Source: Membranipora membranacea (taxonomy: Eukaryota; Bryozoa; Gymnolaemata; Cheilostomatida; Membraniporidae). Taken from it: DNA of 64,000 bases. Positions within the stretch are counted from its first letter, which is position 1, and the number at the start of each line of letters is the position of its first letter. Location of the stretch: the NCBI GenBank assembly GCA_914767715.1, contig OU612066.1, forward strand, positions 32,834,283 to 32,898,282, written 5' to 3'. A program made the translations under genes and the position numbers. This document shows, in pieces, positions 24,639 to 34,732 of the stretch. Below the pieces are notes generated by a model, which saw nothing but the letters and a program-made list of their open reading frames with translations, did no database searches and was not told the origin of the DNA.

Positions 24639-25306
24639 AATTTCATAAATCCAGTTTCGTTAACTTGTTTACTGTCACCTTGCTGCCATCTATTCATAGC
24701 CACAGCGCATAACCACAGAGAGAATCATCTATTCAACTCAATATTTTCATAGCCGAATCATCCCTCCAAGCTGTTACTCTTTGACCCCTCATAAACCCCA
24801 TTATACCCAAAGAATAACAAACATTATTGCCTGATTCACCAAACCCCCTTTGTGTCGTCACATATTGCAATAGCGATGAGGCCCCCTTTTATCTATTATT
24901 CTCAGCACTTGTTTTTGTCTTTTTTACTATAAATTGAAATGCTTGGTCAAAGTACCTTATTCGAGCTTAAATCCTCAGAGAATGAGGTAGTAATTTTACA
25001 TGTTGTTTCTTCGTTTAAATCCATGATATACAAACTGTACATGGTCTAGAGCTCATATTTTATACTAACTCTCTCCTGGAAAGGGTGACAGAGGTATGTT
25101 TATATTATTTTTACCTTTTATCATAGCAACGCATCATCTAAAAACTTGATATTGATTTAAACAAACTTGCATTTTTATCATGACAAATGCCATTTCAATT
25201 TCAATGTTTTATGTATAACCACTTGAAATCATACTAACCACACGTTATCAATATTTTAATCAATTTTATATAAAATTGTAGTTTTACGGTGTCAACGGTT
25301 TACTCA

Positions 25307-25312
25307 AATAAA
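25307..25312 (+). promoter_or_regulatory. Polyadenylation signal candidate, gene A
   Basis: AATAAA lies about 670 bases after the gene A stop codon. The whole segment holding it is deleted in unit 2, so the unit-2 copy of gene A has lost both its original stop codon and this signal. Confidence 0.45.
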
Positions 25313-25471
25313 CTACTATAAAATGCACCCGTTAGAAACTCGATCAATAATCTAGGAGGGCAGTTACATTCCGTACATCAATCGTTGTCAACTCAGCTAT
25401 TATAGCTATTATTGCTAATTTTTTATTTTCTTAATTCAGTTCTATTTTACGAAGCCAGCCTCATCGAGTTA

Positions 25472-25566
25472 GATCAATTTGGCTGCATTTGGAGTTGCTC
25501 CCCTCCACTGATAACCCCGCTGTTTCAAGTGGAGGGGAGCAACTTGCAGATGCATCAAACTTTTAA
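25472..25566. repeat. MITE-like hairpin, 16-base perfect stem (unit 1)
   Basis: GTTGCTCCCCTCCACT (25494-25509) faces AGTGGAGGGGAGCAAC (25528-25543) across an 18-base loop. Weaker outer arms (GATCAATTTGGCTGCATTTG against AGTTTGATGCATCTGCA-like sequence) extend the pairing. The matching copy in unit 2 is around 42048-42140. Confidence 0.65.
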
Positions 25567-26164
25567 CAGCAACAAATCAAACTGATCAAATATTTCAGAA
25601 TCTGTCATGACTTCATAAAAACCATAATAATGAAAATAAAAATAATAATTGTCGAATGTTGGAAGATCAGCTAAATCAATGTATCGTACATGAAGACATT
25701 TGATATCAATTTATTGGTGGTGCAACAAAATCTTTAGAGCTCAGAAAAGTGAGCGACTTGAAAAATCATTTTTGTTAATGAAAGCTGAATCAGAGGATAA
25801 ACATCAGAAGAACAGATCAATGTTTATTGGCTGTTTTTGTGCACGCGAACGAAAACATCCTGCATGAATGGATTCTGGACAACATTCATTCATTTTCCTG
25901 TCATGTGTCAATTTCAATTATTTACTACAAGAGCGTAACAAGTGCCGAACATTTCTGCTTCTCTGATGTCAATTTTCTTTTTACTTGCTGATGAGGATAG
26001 CAAATACTAATAAAGACCTATATGAATTGCTAACAAGTTGGGTTTGGGTTTCTCTTTCCTGATATCGTTGGAGGTAATTATTAGCAAAATGTGGCAGCAG
26101 TTCAACGTCCACGCCTCTGTAATTCCAAAAACCGTCGATCACTACATGTGTACGGTGGTGCGAA

Positions 26165-26280
26165 GCATAAGGCCACGTGATCCAGCCTAAGTCTAGGGTG
26201 GGGGCGGGGGAGAGTTAAGGGAGACCCACCCCCACCCTACCCGAGACTTAGGCTAGAGCACGTTGCCTTATGTTGCGAAG
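26165..26280. repeat. Imperfect palindrome with G-rich/C-rich core (unit 1)
   Basis: GCATAAGGCCACGTGATCCA, then GCCTAAGTCTAGGGTGGGGG, is mirrored by an arm whose reverse complement reads ACATAAGGCAACGTGCTCTA, then GCCTAAGTCTCGGGTAGGG. It recurs at about 42748-42862 in unit 2. It is probably a MITE. Confidence 0.6.
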
Positions 26281-26740
26281 CATTCGTGCGAATATCTTGT
26301 CAAAGCCACACACACCAGATGTTGAAGTTGGTTACTATTGTAAAATAGGATAATATTTTCAAGTATCTATGAGATATAACCATAACGCATACACTATAAC
26401 ATATCTTTATGGCATAGAAATAAATTAAGTATTTGGTTTACAGTGATAATCAATGAGTCACTCCTTGCTATAGTATTCTATGTTATGGCCTTGAACTTGA
26501 ACCAGGTCACCAGATAGGGTGTAGCAGAGAAGATAGCTGCATTTGCATTAAACAAGACCCCTGTAATGTGAGATCAACAAGTTACGCCATCCATTTGTAA
26601 GCACAATCAATTTGATTTTTGGACCAGGAAGTGACAACATAGGGGAGTCCCCTCACCCTCCTGAATAGAGTAATATGATATCAAGTAATAATCTCTTGTG
26701 TTATCAGTTTATTGTGCAGCAGCAACGATGGTTGTTGACA

Positions 26741-27332
26741 GAAACAAACGAAACACAAATCCATAACAAAAACAGTAAGTATCGAGCAATCCCTCATGAT
26801 ATACCCTAAAGAATTGAATGTTAGCTAGAGCTCAATTTGGCTAGTCTAGAGGTGGCCTAGTGTTAAATAGCCCTAAATTTTGGCTAGCTGGTCGAGAGTC
26901 ATTATAATGTAAAGATGGTGAGTAAATGTTAGCTAGACGTAGATTTATCTATTTTAAGCATATGCAAAACGGCAAAGTTTTCCTCTTGCAAATACTTTAC
27001 TCCTCTAGTGTAAGGTTTTCTTTCCTATAACAAAGCTGTACTGCTATTCCAACAGAGTTGAGCTCAATACCTTACTGGTATGGTATCGAGCTCTTGTAAG
27101 GACATTTTGTTTCCCTCCAAGATCGGGCACAACATATACCTCATGATATTGTCCTCTACTTGTAGGGGAATATGCCAAGGCTCGAGCAGCTTCCGCTAAA
27201 GCGATGAAGGCAAACATTGCAGCAATGGTGCCTTGTGTGGCAATAGTGGCTGTAAACGTTATAACGTATTACGCATATATTGTCCATATCAAATGTTCAC
27301 CATATACAGGACATTGTTACTACTCCCGATGA
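26741..27332 (+). pseudogene. CD225 gene B remnant, unit 1 (exons 1-2 deleted)
   Basis: The sequence passes from GTTGTTGACAGA straight into AACAAACGAAACACAAATCC. Unit 2 has about 1.0 kb (roughly 43336-44329) between these points, holding exon 1 and nearly all of exon 2. What remains is the last 10 codons of exon 2 with its splice donor, the intron, and a full exon 3 (27166-27332) that still reads EYAKARAASAKAMKANIAAM and the second membrane span to a stop. No start codon or PPxY region is left, so an IFITM-like protein cannot be made here unless exon 3 is spliced to another gene. AATAAA follows at 27529. Confidence 0.85.
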
Positions 27333-30300
27333 ATTCTAATGCAAATCTGCAAAGAGTAAAGAGCTTGGGCTATGAATATGGTTTACGCATTATTATTATC
27401 TCTACGAGTATCAAACATTTACAACGGCAACAGACTTTTCATCCACCTGCTCTCCTAAGTATCTGGTTATACGGTTACGCATTATAGCTTTTCTATTATT
27501 CCCAATTCTATTTGTATAAATAAATGAGTGGATAAATAAATATATGACTACGCTCTTTTGAATTCAGAGAGCTCAAAACTCGCTGACTGGATGTTTTTGT
27601 GTGAAAGAAACGACTTTGGCCTTAGGACTTCAGAGGAAAAGTTGAGATGAAAAACAACCCATCCTTCCAGCCATCCTTGCAGACAGCAAACAGACTGCCT
27701 TTCTTCGAAATACCATAGTGATGAGCGCAAATCAAATGACAAAATGCCATTTTTTGATAATGGATATTTGATGTTAGATTTAATTCACTATGATAACTTA
27801 TGCAATGTTTGATCAGTACTAGATACTGAACATGGAACCCTGATTATCTCTGAGCTAAAATAAATATCTTCCTTGTTATGATATGGTGCAATAAACTGGT
27901 TTGCCATATGAGTGCCCCGAATTTCAATAATTTGTCAATGTGCAAGTAAGTATATCAAAATACCGGACACATATCTCTCATTTTACTGATTAACAATTGA
28001 TTTGATTGAAACCACTGCTTTGTGTCATTTTGAGAGTCTTCCATCAGTTGGAGTTATAGAAAGGAGTTTTCACCTCTCACTCCAGAGCAGGACAACTCTT
28101 TATACTGTATTAACTCTTCACTTATCTCAGCTTATCTGTACACAGGAAGTTTATCCCTGTGTACAGTAGTACTCTGTTAGTGTTCAGAGAGATTTAATTT
28201 ACAATACTCATAATACTCACAACAATGATTACTGTGTGGAAAAGAGGTGATAACTTGTGCACACAAAAAATATATCCAGGAATAATTGAAGAGCTGATGA
28301 CAGGTGTTCACAAAAACATCGGCAGTGGCAAGGCCGTTGTTCTCTTGACACAAACTACTACCACCAGTGCTAGTCTTACTAGCAACTAATGTTAGGCAAG
28401 GCTTGAGATTTCAATGACAACAACACATTTACGATGAATTCTACGAAGGACCGCATGCGGCATCATCATATGTCATATGTCATATTTTACACCTTGTTAG
28501 TGGAGATGGCTGTCTTCTACAGAACTCATAACAAACTGCCCATTACATTTTGACTGCAGAATAGACTTATATTGAGGCTGAAACATTTCCAAATTATGGA
28601 TTTCCAGAGGTACTCAGACTTGGTAGATTAATTCAAGACCTATGCTGCAGAGACAAACGAATGCCTAAACAGTTTTCGCCTGCACAGTGTGATGCTATTA
28701 ACCATGAATTGTCCGGAATCTAAGGTCCTGGGCAACATTGGGACTGACATTAAACATGAACAGAGGATAGCGCTAATAAGAATTAGTTTCAAAAGGTTGC
28801 TGCTTCATCATCCCTGAAACATTGACCTGTAGTTTTTTTAAACCATGTGTTAAATTTACTTGCATAGCCTGAACAATGAGGATTTGATATAACAATCTAA
28901 ACCGGTTAAATCTTCATACATAACACTTTTGCTTGTTCAACAGCATATTAGCAATGTCCGAAGAATATTAGCCTGAAAGGCATATCAAAGTATAGCATTA
29001 TCTTCAAATTATTCATTCATCCCTCTCCAAAAATGCTGTTTAGGATTCTTGTACTGCAATATTTGATAAAACTTGTTACCATTGTCTGTATTGGGTATAC
29101 TGCAACACCAAAGAACCTGCCCCATCTGCTCTTGAAACTGCTGACTGCTTACCTAAAGGTCTTATGGATAAGGCCTTTCAGCCTTGCAATCAATCTTTCC
29201 CGGCAGTTCCTGGCGCTGGCAGGCCACTCCTGATCATAAACTGGTTTGCGATCGATGCCGTCCATTTTCTTTTGGGACAGGGCTAAAAAATCAGATTAAC
29301 AACGCATAATTTCATTTCCTACAAATGGCTTCACTATTCCTTCCACCTGCTGTCATAAAGATCAACCGTATTTCCAGCTGCAGCTATGGGTGCCAGCAAG
29401 AATCCACCCAATAAGTAAGACCGTTGGTACCAGCATGACATAAAGATGGTATAACCCTCTAAGCATTGAATAGTAGGCTAGACCTTCCTCAGCGTAGCTC
29501 AGGTGTATGTAATTCTCTAACAAAGGAGATGTAATTCAACTCTAGTTGATGCGTTATCTTTGGCTAATAATTTGGTAGATAATTTATGTTGGCCAACCAA
29601 TTTGATCCACCGGAAGACTTAATCCCACCCTCCCTGATTTATAACAGTCACATGTCTATAATTTGTAGTTGCTTTTTCTTTCCATAAATGAGAGTTTTAT
29701 AACGTTTAGCTTAAAAATCGATACTGAAAAATGTATAGATTATACTCGATACTTCACACCTGTTAAAAAAAGTATGAATTGCCTGTGTCCGATATTCAAT
29801 CTCAAAGTATGGAATATCTATTATAAGAAGCGATAGCAATACATAATTTATTTGAGCGCAATCTTACACTGTCTGCACCCTAATATTTTTTTGCTTCAAA
29901 TACTATGCTCATAAAAAGACTGATTTCTACCGAATATATATTGGGAAGAAATAATTTGAAGCAGTCTACATGAGGTCTTTAAGGTTGTTCAATGGCATTG
30001 GCTACAAAAAAATATGAAATAAAGTATTAGAGTTGCCTAAACACTAATGTTTTCGAGATTATCAATACACCGTTTCCTTCAACCAAGAGGAAAATGTGCT
30101 TACTGCTCTCATATCATATAACGAATTAGAGGTGTTTATAAGTCATAAAATATGGATATATGATCCATACTTTTCAATGGAAATTATCTTAGATATAGGC
30201 ACTCCTGAAAAAATATGGATTGCAGTATGGAACCAAAGGAACACACTATTGCCTTATTGATTTTTACTAGCCCTGATGAAAACTGTGGAGAAGGTACCAT

Positions 30301-31085
30301 AACTGAGAGTTGTCACTTCTTTGTTGCATGCTATTCGTGCTTTGAATTTTGTTGGTCAAACCAGGGAGGGTGGGATCACACCCTCCCTGGTCAAACAACA
30401 GTCGCAGTCACAGATTCACAATGAAACTTGTATTACTTTTTGAGCTTTGTTCCAATCCTACATCTTAGTTATTTTATGAGTTTCATTCATCAACATATAA
30501 AATATTATACTGTATATGGTTTTATTGGCGATCTGCCTTCCTCACTTACGACACACAGTATTCTTTGAAGGTCCAAGCACGCTGACTTTAGTTAGTCTCA
30601 GAACTTCAGTTCTGTTTATGAGTACAAAAATAAAACACAATTGTCAAATATCTACAGTGCCTCAGCACTAACTGGTAGAAAAAAGCTGTAAATAGTGGAT
30701 ATTTTTGTTCTCTTTTACCCTCTCTTATTAATTATTATATATCATTATACATATTATATATCATTATAAAATATACATAGTACTTTAGGATTGATATTCA
30801 AAGCGTTTGAGTAGCAATAGCAGAAGCAAGTTAGCAAGTTAGTGTCATTTTTTGTTAAACCAAACGTCTGTGCGTGAACAAAATTTCTATCAAAGACAAA
30901 GCTTTGACAAGATTAAAATATGTTGACACAGTCACAATCTGAAGCCACATTAATCTAAATGCCACAACTATATAAATATAAAAGATCATTTCTCAAAATC
31001 TTGTTGCTTCCATGCCACTTATGATTATACGTTGTCACTACAAAGCGATGGGATTTGCAGAAGTGCTCTCATTTGATTGGACGAA
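27333..31085 (+). other. Gene-free 3' part of tandem unit 1
   Basis: No open frame here resembles a known protein, and none is conserved beyond what near-identity to unit 2 forces. Visible elements are AATAAA at 27529, a hairpin (CTGTACACAGG/CCTGTGTACAG) near 28136-28167, and a unit-1-specific 30-base hairpin at 30361-30390 (CCAGGGAGGG with its inverted copy). An AT-rich stretch lies near 30730. Confidence 0.6.
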
Positions 31086-31168
31086 GTATATATCTGAGAG
31101 GTGGGACTCTACAGATCAAGTTACAGAGACCACATCACGAGTGTGAGGAGGAGCTTAGTGAATGGTGA
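31086..31168 (+). pseudogene. Duplicated 3' fragment of the 3BP2-like last exon
   Basis: These 83 bases repeat 19895-19977: the end of the SH2 domain (LRGGTLQIKLQRP) and the acidic tail to the stop codon. No acceptor site or upstream SH2 exon lies in front of them, so they are a passive leftover that marks the duplication breakpoint. Confidence 0.9.
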
Positions 31169-32274
31169 TCTCTGACGGGTATATCTATAGATATGGAGAG
31201 TATGATCTTATATGGAGAGTATATATATATATATATCCATATATGGGGAGTATATGTATATATATATGGAGTATGATCGCTATGGGAAACATCTTATATA
31301 TGACTTGTCAAAGTGATATCTCTCTCCTTACACAGAACAAACATTGTGTCCACTGGTATCTATCGCTTGACAGTGTTCAGAGTTATTAGCCTTCTTAGGG
31401 TACTATTATAACCGGAGATGAGGATTATTGTATATATTATATTATTATATTATTGTGGTTTGCATTATCCTGATCTGGAACAGTTGATATTATTATTATA
31501 CAGGGTCATATTCAGTATTTAAAGTTTTTTTTGATGGTCTTCCACAAACCATTCTCTATTCTTGAACATATTCGGCTTACAACTTGCGCATCCAATCCCC
31601 TTTATTATATATATACTTTTTATTGGCATCAAAAGTCATCTCATTCGAAATGTTTTGCACTCAGTGCCAGAAAACAATTTTTTTTATAACAAAAAAAGAG
31701 AAACAGAAGGGAAATAATATCATCAATGATGTTGGTCAAGTCGATAATATATGGTTGAAAAGTAAAGTTTTGAATGAACTGAACTTCTCTTTAGATCTCA
31801 AATGTAACGGTAAGGAATTGTATGTAGCAGAAACTTTGTATCTTAGATTGTCTGTATGATATAAAAGTAAATGTTTATCACGAAAATTGAACTTGGTAGT
31901 GTTTTTAAATCCTCTATATATAAATGGAGGTGTTAAAAAATTGTTTGTCTTATGCGCAAAAAGTGAAGTGAAATAACAAACAAGCTTAGGAAGAGGTAGG
32001 AGTTGTAATGATTGTGTAATGGATTCGGTTGAAATGAAATAATACGGGATGTAATGCACATTGGCGATAATGCGTAAAGCCCGTTTTTGCAACAAAAATA
32101 ATCTATTGAGGGCATTATTGCAGGACAAGTTGCCAATGATATGGATACCATATATAAGGTGACAATAGATAAACTGGAAGTAAAATGTGCGGGCACTTGC
32201 TATATCCAAGAAGTATCTCAAATTTTGAAGTAGGTAAACATTCCGTTGTACCTTTTTATATACATACTCTAGAT

Positions 32275-32795
32275 CAGGGGTGCCCAACCTATGGCTCATG
32301 AGCCACCTCGGCTCATTTTGGCTTTTTAGGTGGCTCATTTTAATATTTGCAAATTTCACGCACTTTTTGGCGCGAATTTCATGCATTCAATTCATGCATG
32401 TACAATGTACATTAAATGTATGTATAGTGTATACAAGTTCATTGTACTGGGTGCCTGCATTGTACATATGTGTGTAGAGTTGTCTTCTTGCAGACTTGCC
32501 AACCTAAATTTTCCAAAATGCTTATAAAAATTTGCAAAATGCTTAAAATGCTTACAAAATTCCAGGGCGCCTCATATGACCAGAAATTGCCTCAAAAAAA
32601 TTTTCGCGCTACGCGCATAATCTCACACAGTGACTTTGCTTTGGTAATTTTGCCAGCACTTATACATGAATGAATATTATACATATATATCACTGACTGT
32701 TTCCATGTTGTCTACACGTGATGCGACGTGGTCAGCTCATTTGGTGTGACTGATTTTTTAATGGCTCATGTGAGAGAAAAGGTTGGGCACCCCTG
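32275..32795. mobile_element. Non-autonomous hAT-like MITE inside the LINE
   Basis: The ends CAGGGGTGCCCAACCT and AGGTTGGGCACCCCTG are perfect 16-base inverted repeats. The 8-bp target duplication CTCTAGAT lies at 32267-32274 and 32796-32803. The 521-bp interior repeats GGCTCAT/TGGCTCATG phrases and has no transposase. If it is skipped, the LINE frame runs on across the join (QDHLE to YVYKKVQ), confirming a clean insertion. Confidence 0.9.
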
Positions 32796-34218
32796 CTCTA
32801 GATGATCCTGCCATGAAAGCGAGTCATTCAACACAAAACCCAGAAGCCTTGTAGTTCTCTGTCTGTTTAGTTTTTCATGCCCTATGTACAGTTCCAGGTC
32901 ATAAAGCGGATCTGAGATATTAAGTAGCATGTAATGAGATTTCTGAACATTTATAACCATCCGGTTACGATTGCACCAATCCAAAATGCCACTTAAATCT
33001 TCAGATGCCTTTGCCTTTAGTTGCTGAAGGTTTTTATTAGATGACAGGAACACTGTATCATCAGCATATGCATATGATGATGAGTCTGATTTTGATGAAG
33101 TTAATAAATCATTTATGAAGATGAGAAACAAAGTTGGTGCTAGGATTGAACCTTGAGGGACCCCTATTGTGATAGGCAATCTACAAGATTCAATATTATT
33201 GAGTTTAACAAACTGCCTTCTGTCTGTCAGAAAGGTGTCAAGAAGTTTTAACATATTTCCTCCGATGCCGCAAGCCTTCAACTTATTGTGTAGTAAAACA
33301 TGGGATACACAGTCAAATGCCTTTTTAAAATCCAGAAAAAGTAATGTCATAACATTTCCATTAATTTTCTCCACCAAAGAGTCTGAAATAATTTTAAATA
33401 AACTGTCTGAACAAGAATGGCCTTTTCTAAATCCACATTGAAGCTCATGGATGATTTTGTTCTTAGTGAGATATTCTTGCAGATGGTGATTTATGTGTTT
33501 CTCAAATATTTTTGAAAGAACAGGCAAGACTGAAATTGGCCTATAATTTGATGGGTTATTTATATCCCCAGATTTATGTATTGGTGAAACTCGAGCTAGT
33601 TTCCATGTTGAAGGGAACTGTCCTTTGCTTAAAACCCTGTTAAACATATCGGTGACAATATCCACAATATAAGGCCAAACAAGCTTCAACATCTTCACTG
33701 TAATTCTGTCAGGTCCTGTACTTTTACTATCAGGAATGTTGAACAATATTCTTGTACATGTGAAAGGGGTGAATTGTGGTATGTCTGTCAAATTATGTTT
33801 GGATACGGGAAATGTCATCTCATCTGTTACAACAAGGTTCTTTGTGATTGATTTTGCAATGGATGTGAAGTGGCTGTTAAATTGATCTGCACTCAAATTT
33901 GTCGCAGGGAAAGTCTCCTTCTTTTTATTCTTTAATACATCCCAAACAGGTTTTGTATTACCTTTAGACTCTTTAATAGTATTAGAAATAGCTCTTTTCT
34001 TCTTTTGTCTGATCATATTAGTGACATAATTTCGCTGTTTTTTATATCCTTCCCAATCACCGTTTTGTTTGAGTTGATCTCTGATTTTGATGTTCATTTT
34101 TACCTCATCATCCAACCATTTTGGAAGATTATGCGTTCTTACAAAACGAGTCTTCTCAAACACGAGTTTTGATATAAGATGATTCAAATGGCTATAGAAC
34201 TTCTCAAACATTGAGTCT

Positions 34219-34732
34219 ATAGACAGTTTTCTGAGCTCTGATTTAGGCCTCCTTTCGGAGTTGTCCTCTCTCCAGTTTGGTACTTTTAACCCAGGCCGCA
34301 TAGGAAAAACGTGCTGAAAACAGGGTTATCTTGATAACCGCTTATATTAGGATAAAAATTATTTTTGATTCAGAATCTGCAGCATTGAAAACTCACATGG
34401 TAATAGTTTGGAAAATAAATTTAGTATTTGGATAGTCAATTATAGCATTATCTGCCTGTTTTGCGGACAATTTGGCAGAATTTTTCATGAGTTTCGTCAC
34501 TAAAATTAAGATATATCAACATTCAAGCCTCCAATGATTTGGAAACCCTGTCCCACAGGGTTTTCAATGGTGCAGACTCTGAATCAAATTTCATTTTTAT
34601 CCTAACATAAGCGGTTTTCAAGATAACCCTCTTTCAGCAGGTTTTTCCTATGCGGCGTGGGTTAAAAGTACCAAACTGGAGAGAGGACAACTCCGAATTG
34701 AAGCATAAATAAGAGCTCAGAAAACTGTCTAT
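34219..34732. mobile_element. Foldback element: long imperfect palindrome in LINE ORF2
   Basis: Two arms of about 170 bases face each other around a loop of about 170 bases. The outer end ATAGACAGTTTTCTGAGCTC (34219 on) is mirrored by GAGCTCAGAAAACTGTCTAT at 34713-34732. Inner shared blocks are the GTTGTCCTCTCTCCAGTTTG/CAAACTGGAGAGAGGACAAC pair, CGCATAGGAAAAAC, GGGTTATC and TAAGCGGT. It separates the endonuclease (ends about 34740) from the reverse transcriptase. Either it is a foldback/MITE insertion, or the outer 90 bases are LINE sequence copied in inverted form around a smaller MITE (about 34303-34656). Confidence 0.75.

Larger units (their letters stand above)
24639..26740 (+). other. 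Spacer between gene A and gene B remnant, unit 1
   Basis: It contains the probable gene A polyadenylation signal (25307-25312), the GTTGCTCCCCTCCACT hairpin (25472-25566) and the palindrome at 26165-26280. About 760 bases of it (roughly 24612-25371) are missing from unit 2, where the junction falls on the repeated word ATTCCGT. I see no other gene. Confidence 0.65.
19895..31085 (+). repeat. Large tandem duplication, unit 1 (11.2 kb)
   Basis: Position 19895 aligns with 31086, and near-identity continues through the unit apart from discrete insertions and deletions. The left breakpoint lies inside the last exon of the 3BP2-like gene (after AAATCTAACT). The right end is ATTTGATTGGACGAA at 31085, and the same end recurs at 49118. 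Contents are the tail and 3' region of the 3BP2-like gene, intact CD225 gene A, and a CD225 gene B reduced to its last exon. Unit-1-only events are a 612-bp hAT-like insertion (22089-22700), a 79-bp insertion (21894-21972), loss of about 1.0 kb of gene B, and loss of 466 bp relative to 47979-48444. Confidence 0.95.

Noticed and set aside
27233-27487. Plus-strand frame of 84 codons in unit 1, repeated at 44818 in unit 2
   Set aside because: It is a shifted reading of CD225 gene B exon 3 and its 3' region; the true frame ends at 27332 and 44917.
29033-29233. Frame of 66 codons conserved in both tandem units (also 46629)
   Set aside because: Conservation is explained by the recent duplication; substitutions between copies show no codon bias and no motif is present.
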